Source: Aradus depressus
Taxonomy: Eukaryota; Arthropoda; Insecta; Hemiptera; Aradidae
Length of the DNA stretch: 64,000 nucleotides
Assembly (NCBI GenBank): GCA_963662175.1
Contig: OY759214.1
Coordinates: forward strand, 98,728,115-98,792,114
Reading direction: 5' to 3'
Every line of letters starts with the position of its first letter. Position 1 is the first letter of the stretch. Position numbers and translations under genes: made by a program. Below are positions 56,268-64,000 of this stretch, one piece after another. The notes beneath the pieces are model-generated. The model did no database searches, was not told the origin of the DNA, and saw nothing but the letters and a program-made list of their open reading frames with translations.

Positions 56268-56361
56268 TCAGAGCGTGCTATAAGACAACCAAAGTACTTT
56301 GGTGGCAATGGACTCCAGGTCAGGAGGGCTGCTCCTAGCCATATCCCAAGACACAGGGCTG
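56268..56361 (-). other. Candidate alternative terminal exon
   Basis: Behind a pyrimidine tract and AAG (tttttttcttaag), the - strand encodes SPVSWDMARSSPPDLESIAT and then KVLWLSYSTL with a TGA at 56268-56270. It is less AT-rich than its surroundings and lies 0.5 kb downstream of the zinc-finger stop. It could be an alternative 3' exon of the BTB-ZF gene, or chance within its 3' UTR. Confidence 0.2.
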
Positions 56362-56876
56362 CTTAAGAAAAAAAACATTCAATACTATGAGTGTTAAAAG
56401 ACATTTTTTTCCCGACAATCGAAAATTATTAATAAAACTGATAATAATATTGTCTAATGATGAAAACGTCAAAATGTATATTTTATTTCCATGAACTGAA
56501 AATTAAATTTGTGATCTCTGCCTATGTACAGAGTCAAATTACAAACCACCAAATACCTATAATAACTATTATAAAACCCCTATTTTTAAACACCTTTGAT
56601 TGTCACTTGTATATCCCTTGTATAGAGAAAATAGTCTGTGATATTTTCATACTAATATTGTAAGTAGATAATAATTTATGTGATGTATAACTCTCTACTG
56701 TATATAGGCCATTAATTAATTGATTTTTTAAATAATTATTAATTTATAATAATAACTAATGGACTAGGATCCTCCTAATATGTGGAACAACAGAGGAACA
56801 ACAATCAATGTGAACTATTTTTTACGACAAGTGTGCTAAAACACACTATCCTCCAACAGGAGTTGAGGTCTAAAGG

Positions 56877-59800
56877 CTAGAAGTACTGAGTGGGTAGAGG
56901 ATGATCGGTCTGGGGAGGCGGCGGTGGGGGTACCGTGGCAGAAGGCACTGGCGCAATGGTAGGCTCGGCTGGAGGTGGGGGTGGCGAGGTGGTGGAGGGA
57001 GGCTCCGGTGGTGGGGGCTGTGGGTGACGATAAGATACGTGTTTCCGAAGTGCGTCCCGAGAACGGCTCACATGAGAGCAGGAGCTGCAAGCATAGTGAG
57101 CGTTCAGATGAGTCTCCATGTGAACACGTAGGTTGTACTGGTTGGACAGCTGTTTCCCGCAGATCAGACAAGTTGCGTACAGTTTGGAGTTGGGCGTTCG
57201 ATTCCCGCCTCCACCATCTGCGAAAATTAAGACAAGACACAGTAGAAATTGTACGGCACAACCGTCAAATCACTTCAATACTATCTTAACATTGTTTCGT
57301 GATTTACTGAATGAAAGTTCATTATATTTTTAAAAATCCAACTCCGCGAACAATGTAGTTTTGTTACTGTATGCTTACTATAGAAAAATAGAAACTCAGA
57401 AAATATCTCTACCTTATTGTCTGGAAATAAAATTAAAAAGAAACAGAAAATGGAAAAAATGTCTGGTTAGACTGTTCATTGGCTGCCAGTTTGTGGTACC
57501 ACAATAAGATACTATGTGCTATATGGTCCAAAGTACATACAATTAATTTACTTTTGTTTCCGTTACCTATTTCTTATAAAAATTTATTTATTGTAGCAAA
57601 AATACTGAGCATTCGGACGAGAGATCTAGTCAAAGGAATTTTAAGGTCTAATCGGGGTTGTCTCTGAAAAACTTAAATAATTACATGGTATATTCTCTTT
57701 TTTTTATATTGGTTTATGTCTGTATTGACATGACTACATCTTACATGTTATTTAAATACTTTAAACATTTTGCTACACTTTTTTTCATGTTTATGTATTA
57801 TTAATTACACAGTTTGCATGTTTTATTACTTAAATCAGTTCCCTAGCAATTAGCAATAATCAAACATATCGCAAAAAAAGTTTTACGAAATAATTGTTTG
57901 CTGTGCAATATTGTTTTCTATCGTTTTGGCAAAACATTTTTGATTAATGAATTGAATAACCTCACTTCAACTAACAATGAATTATTTGAACAATTTATAT
58001 AAACAGAAACCCGAGCAGCGCCGAGTAGTTGGGCTAATTTTTCATAATAATAATATAATTAAAAATATAATTTTTCAAAGTAATGATTGCGATGTTACCA
58101 GTATTTTATCAAAACATTTCAGGCAGTTTTTCCCTCACCAGCGGTACTGAGGCTCCCGCTCAAAGCCGCTGAGGATAGAATCCAACCTTCTAAAAATAAG
58201 AGAAGATCCTACTTACTTGTTGGGAGATGTTCTTGGCGGGAATTAATTCCATGGAACAGGAAGGGCTCCCATACTTCCCTCTGGTGCCAGCATCTGAATC
58301 TACCAGAAACTGGCTTCCAGTGCTAGGGCCAGTAACAAAAACCGCTACTCAATTCGTGGTGCCGCTTGGAAGCAACCAACCCCATAGTACCATTTTAGCT
58401 AAGGCTGTGAGAACCCCCCGCCTGACTGTCCCGGAATGGCAAGCAGTGCCCATCATCTCTAAGGTTTCCCACCTAAAGGATTAGCGGGAGGGATTGACAG
58501 AGATGGTCGTTCTGATCTTACCTTGTGACAAGTCAGTGGGGATGTCCTTCTTGCTGAGATCCTCCGCCTCCCCTTGACATCGCGCGGGGCTCCGCCGGCC
58601 TCGCGGCTTGGGCTTCCTAACGTACATACTCTTGACTGGGCTTGGACCCACTGTGTTATTGTTACTCGTGGTTGTGTTGTTATTACTTTCACTTAGATTC
58701 GGTCGTTTAACGCCAAGTAATGGTTTCTTGTCCTCAGGGGTTTGCGGAGTGCTTGGTGAACTCTGAGGTGTTGTAAATCCTTCCTCATCGTAGGGTCCCT
58801 TCAAAAATAAATTTCAGTATTACAATAATTGTCAATAATAAACTCACAACAAATTAATTCAGAAAATTACCTACTTCAAGGACCGTAACGTAAGGTCTAT
58901 TAAGAAAAATAAAATGGACATTACAAGACTTTCCAACCAACCAATTTTGTACAGATCACTCTCCCCCCCCCCCCCCCCCCCCCCCCCCTTCATTTAATAC
59001 TGGTATTACTGTGTATAAGAATAACCTAATAAGAGTAATCTCTTAGGATTACGCTATACAAAGAGTTAAAATGAAATGATTTTGAAAAAGCGAGAGGGGG
59101 AGAGAGTGATTGTAAGCGTTGATGTATAAGAAAGTTCTGTAATGGCCACATATATATATATATATATATTTTAAAATGTTTAATAAAAAACTACTAATTA
59201 TAAAAAAATATTTTATAATATTTTCTACGGAAATTTATTTTACATATTTGAGGCGCTATATTTTTCATTTTATTGGTCCTATTTCAAATATGAAGACACA
59301 TTTGTGATAGCCAATTTTTCGATAGAACTAACAGTTTTTGGGTAAATCAAGGAAACGTCTAAAAAAATGGGTTTAAAAAATGACATGTCAGGACAATTAT
59401 TTCTCAAACCGAGCGGCCTTCGAAAAAAAAGTATTTAATTTAAATGTGCCTTTTAGTTTTCTCTACAAACTTTAAGAAGATAAGAAAAGATTTTTGATTA
59501 GATCATAAAAATAAGCGGTATGTTGTAAAATGAAGTTAGGCCCCAGAAGTAAAGTGGTCTCAATATTCGTCCGATTTCGGCCAAAATCTAATCACATCGA
59601 AGTTAGCACATGTGACGACTACTTCATTTCAAATTTCAAGTTCATAACTACAATCGCTTCTCAGTTAAAGCGTCTCCTTAAAATGACGCTATCAATCTGT
59701 TTTATATAAGTATAGCACTGGGATAAAGTATAAATTAGTAAAACAAAAAGATAAATAGGTGAAATGTGTAAAACACAACTGCTAAGGCCAGGTTCAAAGC

Positions 59801-61056
59801 ACACAATAACATTTGTTGTTTGTTCACATGTTGATAAACTGTTTGAAATTAAACTAGTTTAATAAGGGTGGCCTTTATATTGGCCTTTTGTGCGAAGCAT
59901 ATAAGACATTGATCTATAACGGTGCTATGCGGTGATTTACACAACTGACCCCAGTAGAGTTCTATGCAATAAAACTCTCCCGGAAGGGATTCGAACCCTC
60001 AACCTTTGTGGGACCATGCGACAAAAGTCATACGCATATATACGGCTCGAGACATCACCTCCCAGATAAAAAAAACCTTAGGGCCTCAGCAGGATTTCGA
60101 ACCCACTATCTTGAGCTCATTAAGCAAGCACGCTATTTCTGGGACTACCGGAGCCCTCATCTCTATCAGATAATCCTAGCTATTATTTACTATTTTACTT
60201 CCACAGCTATACGAGGGCGCTGGTAGCTCAGGGGTATACGTGCTTGATTTCTGAGCTCAAGGTCGTGGGTTCGAAACCCGGCCGAAGCTCTTAGTTTATT
60301 TTAACTGGGAGGTAAAATAAACTTGAGCATGCCGTCCTTCGGATGGAACGTTAAGTGATGGTCCCGAGCTTGTCAGGTACTCGTTAAAGACCCCTGCCCT
60401 AGGTGAATAAAAATTTAGGACTCCCGCAGTAGAGTTGGGCTCATGTCCACCAGAGTGACGAAAGAGAGCTCTGGTATAAGTAGGCGATATGAACTCGTAG
60501 TTAAAGCCCGGGCATAATAACTAACATCATAGGAGAAGTTATGTAACCGGTCAAAGATTCGATGTGGAGGTTTCAACCATTTATCATATTTTCCCCCTTA
60601 ATCGCTCAAATGTCCCATTAAGGTTTTTTCACCACCCAAATACATTAAAAACATAAGGGTCTCGACCGGGTTTCGAACCCGCGATCTTCATTCTTTAATA
60701 GATATTTAAAAAGTGAAAACAATATGTGTTGTTACAATATGACGGTAGAAAATTAAGAATCACTAATAATGAAAAATATGAAAAATTTCGTTGTTTACGT
60801 AAGAAATTATCCATAGAGGCAATATATATTTTATATAATGTATGGCATAGATTGAGAGTAGTGTGAGTGTGAGACTTACTGATGTAAACTGGGCTAGTCC
60901 TCTGATGTGGAGTGTATCTGCTAGGGCGATGAGACCCGGAAGCTGGTGTTGGTAAATATTCACTTCTCCGGAGTACATGAAGGTGACTAGAGCACAAAGG
61001 TCCGTGAACTCAGTGCCAGGTACCACGATCACAGGATGTTGCAGAGGAGCCAACTC
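56877..61056 (-). CDS. BTB and C2H2 zinc-finger transcription factor, 3' three exons
   Basis: Nuclear regulator of the ttk/lola/broad/chinmo group. Exons: 61056-60880 (second half of the BTB domain: HPVIVVPGTEFTDLCALVTF, MYSGEVNIYQHQLPGLIALA, DTLHIRGLAQFTS); 58798-58522 (linker rich in S, T, P and N, with basic YVRKPKPRGRRSPARC); 57217-56877 (two zinc fingers and a proline-rich tail ending TDHPLPTQYF, TAG). The fingers are CLICGKQLSNQYNLRVHMETH and CSSCSHVSRSRDALRKHVSYRH, spaced C-2-C-12-H-3/4-H. Donors (TCAGTAAGTC, CAAGGTAAGAT) and acceptors agree in phase (0, then 1). The QLSNQYNLRVH finger makes me favour chinmo, but this is from memory. The first half of BTB and the start are not in the window. 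Confidence 0.85.
57218..58521. other. BTB-ZF intron with an unassigned GC-richer island
   Basis: AT-rich except for 58130-58490. There the - strand has a broken frame with GSQFLVDSDAG, which faintly recalls a retroelement protease (FLVDTGA). I do not claim this; it may be a transposon scrap or a skipped exon. Confidence 0.25.
58965..58988 (+). repeat. C homopolymer
   Basis: About 24 consecutive C in the BTB-ZF intron, in an otherwise AT-rich region. Confidence 0.85.
59150..59170 (+). repeat. TA microsatellite
   Basis: About 20 bases of alternating TA. Confidence 0.85.
59340..59670 (-). repeat. Family C copy
   Basis: Same order of blocks as 3200-3570: tctaaaaaaatgggtttaaa, ccttttagttttctctacaa and caagttcataactacaatc. 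The terminal Helitron hairpin is missing. Confidence 0.5.
59770..60020 (-). mobile_element. Second tRNA-related SINE-like repeat
   Basis: The - strand has a T-arm and acceptor-like segment, gagggttcgaatcccttccg, with a good box B, followed by ~200 bp of non-tRNA sequence ending gaacctggccttagca. Its body shares nothing with family S. Only one copy is in the window. Confidence 0.35.
60041..60158 (-). mobile_element. SINE family S, head portion
   Basis: Head on the - strand gggctccggtagtcccag with box B gggttcgaaatcc; the body is cut after the gggaggtgatg block. Confidence 0.7.
60194..60600 (+). mobile_element. Family B element split by a SINE
   Basis: The element begins acttccacagctatacga at 60194, breaks at about 60212, and resumes after the SINE at 60525 with cataggagaagttatgtaac and a cgatgtggaggtttcaac block. 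This dates family B here as older than the SINE. Confidence 0.65.
60212..60524 (+). mobile_element. SINE family S inserted in a family B element
   Basis: Head gggcgctggtagctcagggg, box B gggttcgaaaccc, a full body with the gtccttcggatggaacg block and the tail gcccgggcataataactaac. Inside a BTB-ZF intron. Confidence 0.88.
60630..60690 (-). repeat. SINE family S box-B fragment
   Basis: Inverted scrap around ggtttcgaacccgcgatctt. Confidence 0.55.
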
Positions 61057-61089
61057 CTTAAATAGACAACAATGTATACTTTAGTCATA

Positions 61090-62010
61090 CCGATAAACAG
61101 GAAAATAGTCGAACCTCCCCCCGCTAGTGAACACCATACCATTAAAACCCGTCAGCTGTTGGTATTCTCTCTTGTTCTCCCCTACTTTGATTATGCTTGC
61201 CTCGCATATGGAGGACTCTCTGGTGAGCTCGACATGAAACTAAAGCGAGTCATGAATTCCTATCTAAGATTCATTTTCGGGTTCCCCAGACACCCTTCTG
61301 TTACTAGTTCTTATACAGACCTAAAATGGCTCTTTCCATCCTCTAGTCGACAATATTTCTTAGGCTCCTTTCTCTATCTAAACATATCTTCCCAAAAGCC
61401 CTCCTACATCTTCCAAATGCTCCAATTTAAATGCAATATCCACCAGAAAGTCACTAGATCCCGTCCCTCTGATCTTTACCTCCCTTCCCACATGACAACA
61501 ACCTACCACAACTCCTTCCTTATCCAGACTAACTCCCTCTGGAACTCTCTTCCTCTCCAGATTCGCCATGCTTCTACTCTCCTTTCATTTAAGTCCCTAC
61601 TTTTCCATTATCTCCTAACTCAGCAAACCTCTGATACCTAAGGCTGGCTCATACGAGATAGTTCTCATCTTCCTATAAGTCTCTCTCTCCACTGTACAGA
61701 TTGTTACTCTTCTGTTTCATCAGTCCAGTTTTTTACAATTCATTCATATACAAGTCATTATTGTTACCATATTCACATTATTATTCATACTTGTTTTTCT
61801 AATTTTTATTTTTTTATTTCTCTTTATCATTTTTCACTAGTTTATTATATTGTTTTACTCATTGCCTGTTTTCAACATTTATATTTATTCCTAGAGACCT
61901 CTTTTATTTTATTTTTATTCTTCTCAACTGATTGATACTTGTATACTCTTGTTTTTTATGTTATTATTCTCAGGGGACGTATATCCCAGAATAAAGATTA
62001 TTTTGAATTT
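61090..62010 (+). pseudogene. 5'-truncated LINE, C-terminal end and 3' UTR
   Basis: A + strand frame (to the stop at 61641) gives the C-terminal region of a CR1/Jockey-type LINE protein: LPYFDYACLAYGGLSGELDM, FIFGFPRHPSVTSSYTDLKW and NSLWNSLPLQIRHASTLLSF. A pyrimidine-rich 3' UTR follows, ending near gaataaagattattttgaa. Inserted in a BTB-ZF intron, antisense to the gene and 34 bp or more from exon 61056. Confidence 0.8.
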
Positions 62011-62139
62011 CACCACTAAATGAGGCTCTGCAGAGACGCGGTACTTTTATCCTATTTAGTTACTGCACGTTTTTGTTGCTCCAGATTGAGTTCATTTTAT
62101 GACTGAACTGAAATAGTACTCACTTCACCGGTGCAAATT

Positions 62140-62198
62140 AATGAACTATATATTCGTGCTGGAGAAGTACAAAGCCGGTGATTGACCGACTACATTTT
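62140..62198 (+). repeat. Family B 3'-end fragment
   Basis: attcgtgctggagaagtaca, then gccggtgattgaccgac and a T-run. Confidence 0.6.
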
Positions 62199-63260
62199 TT
62201 TCTTATACTATCCAGCGAATATACTAGTGGTTAACAGATTCAAAACTATGAAATCGTCCATGAATTTCCAAGACTCAATGTAGTAGCGTAGGCAGTAAAT
62301 GTATTTCAGAATATTATATTTATTCAATATGTATTATTATTTAATACATCAAGACAATGTTCGCAAACGGCACCCTTCAGTCTGTGATCCAATCACACTT
62401 CTCTATTATCATACGACAATTCGCATAGTTTCCAGACACATTAGATCAGACAATCTATTAACTCTAGCAGTAAACGATAAAAAAAAAAAAAGTTCTCAAC
62501 TCATGATAAAATAATTTATAGTCTTGTTTGCATTTTTAAGATCAAATTTTTAAATACGATTATGTAACAAGAAATATGATTGATTAATTGTGATTCATTG
62601 TCAGCAAGTTTCTTTTCATTGAACAAAAATAATAGCAATTTCATTGTCAACTATATATTTGAACATGTGACTTGAGGGAATGAACAAACTCCATGATAAA
62701 TAGGAATCTTCAGAAAACACTGAAAGAATACTAATACAACATCCACACCTCAAAACTATTATTATGTCATTGTGAGAAGACAAAACCGTACCAGTCAAGG
62801 CCATTTGGCCAACACTAAATTTATTCTAGTTTTACTTTTAAAGAAGTTGTGTGGCATATCGTTTTGAGTTGTATTTATTAGGAATTACGTAACTTTATAA
62901 TTTATAGATACTTACTAACATTAATAATGTAATTATTCCCTTGTATTTATACATAATAAAACTGTTCCAAGTTCGATTTTATTTTTATTTATTTATTTTA
63001 AATAACAGTTCATTTGTTGTTTAAATAGAAAATAGAATAAGATGTTAATGAGTAAAATGCTGAGTGGTAACATGTTCCTGGTCCAATTGAAGAATCTAGG
63101 ATAGCTATTATGCTAGAAATTGCAATGGGCGTTCCGGTTTGCTTGGAAATGTTTGAAATTCGATTTGAAGTACGGGATTTTATTTTTTTTTAGTTTACCA
63201 TTTATTAATTATTGATAATAGATGAACGGTAGTGTTAGGTACTAAAAGAAAGGGAAAAAA
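62199..63260. other. No gene seen; presumably BTB-ZF intron
   Basis: AT-rich. I searched the - strand for the first half of a BTB domain and found nothing recognisable, so the missing exons lie beyond position 64000. Confidence 0.4.
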
Positions 63261-63261
63261 T

Positions 63262-63420
63262 CCGAGGTTGAGTTTTCAACAGAATTTCAAATTTCTAATA
63301 ACAAAAAGTCTGAACACATGATACCTCCTGATAGAATGAATGTACACGAAATTTTATATGAAAAACCAGAAGCACATAAGGACATTGATTTTCAGCCAAA
63401 TCTATCAAAGAGAAGAGAGG
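63262..63420 (+). repeat. Family B internal fragment
   Basis: ggttgagttttcaacagaat, then cctgatagaatgaatgta, and gacattgattttcagcca: the middle of the family B body. Confidence 0.5.
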
Positions 63421-64000
63421 AGTGATGAACTAACACACCAATTGATAACAAATTTAACACCTGTGTTCAGCAGTTCATGATTAACTACTATGTAGAATTT
63501 CGGCCAAATGAAGAAATGAAAAGAAATCGGACTTATAAAAGGCTTAACTTGAAACCCCTAATCAGAATTGGACAAATTATTAATTGCAATTGTTTTGGAA
63601 TGGTTAATAGTTATATTTTTGGTAAATTATTTATTAATTGTAACTATTTATAATTAATTATTAGTCAAATTAAATTGACAAATAACCATTTGAATCAATG
63701 AAGAAGTAACAGCATCCAAGAATAATTTTATTTTTACAATTATTGACTATTAACTAAAAATAATCAAATTTCCTTAATAAAAAATATAACCAAAATAAAT
63801 AAAAAAATATAACCAATAACAAATGATATTATTGAAGAATTAACTAAAGAGAAGGACAACTAGATAATGAACATTCGAAACGACAAATAAACTTAATTTT
63901 CTGTAATCATTGAACAAAGCGTTCCTTCTACTTCACCAAAAGATTACACCACGAAGACCTAAATAACCCCACCGTTCAGGATCTAACCAAATCCTAGATA
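63421..64000. other. No gene seen
   Basis: AT-rich sequence to the window edge without a supported feature. Confidence 0.35.

Noticed and set aside
56836..57289. Several frames over the zinc-finger exon in other registers
   Set aside because: The register with two C2H2 fingers and matching splice phase explains the region; the others are GC-driven shadows.
58130..58490. Retroelement protease fragment (FLVDSDAG)
   Set aside because: Only a short resemblance without neighbouring RT or gag; kept as an unassigned island.
62616..62804. Missing first half of the BTB domain on the - strand
   Set aside because: The 62-codon frame there has no BTB motifs; the exon is most likely outside the window.

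Overview
This is a eukaryotic, intron-rich, AT-rich genomic window, almost certainly from an insect. I lean to a hemipteran, but that is inference only: no marker gene here fixes the order. The evidence is GT/AG-spliced nuclear genes, an intact BEL/Pao LTR retrotransposon, a Tc1 transposon, Jockey-like LINE remnants and a tRNA-derived SINE. No bacterial operons, CRISPR arrays or tRNA/rRNA genes were seen.

Host genes. (1) NSMCE1/NSE1, SMC5/6 complex subunit, + strand, CDS 32679-33350 in one coding exon, with a likely 5' UTR intron. (2) PSMD4/Rpn10, the proteasome ubiquitin receptor, - strand, nine coding exons assembled from 52644 down to 41480, with a VWA domain and three ubiquitin-interacting motifs. 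(3) A BTB plus two-C2H2 zinc-finger transcription factor (chinmo is my best guess), - strand, three exons visible between 61056 and 56877; the 5' exons lie beyond the right edge. Three weaker exon candidates are at 14312, 39.8 kb and 56268-56361 (all - strand).

Repeats fill nearly everything else. I group them as follows. Family S: a ~300-340 bp tRNA-derived SINE, about 19 copies or fragments, some with 11-12 bp target duplications and one with a second SINE nested inside it. Family B: a ~550 bp non-autonomous element with subterminal hairpins; two copies carry long inverted ends; about 14 copies or fragments. Family C: Helitron-like fragments with a hairpin followed by CTAG at the 3' end. 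Family D: large palindromic elements whose arms carry hammerhead-ribozyme-like cores, probably Penelope-like or related; one is 1.4 kb (20680-29067, split by the BEL element), one lies in a PSMD4 intron (49770-50202), and a solo piece is near 37.5 kb. There is also an intact Tc1 element (46158-47654), a decayed relative (43688-44892), LINE 3' ends, hAT- and pogo-like termini, and a GC-rich 168-bp tandem repeat open on both strands (4877-5383).

Layout: 1-20.6 kb repeats with no secure gene; 20.7-29.1 kb palindrome plus the BEL/Pao element; 29.1-32.5 kb intergenic; 32.5-33.4 kb NSMCE1; 34.4-41.4 kb repeats; 41.5-52.6 kb PSMD4 with transposon-filled introns; 52.7-56.3 kb intergenic or 3' UTR; 56.3-64 kb BTB-ZF gene. 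The clearest story is the nested insertion history. A palindromic element duplicated an 11-bp target, then a BEL/Pao element landed in the hammerhead core of its right arm, and the left arm preserves the empty site.
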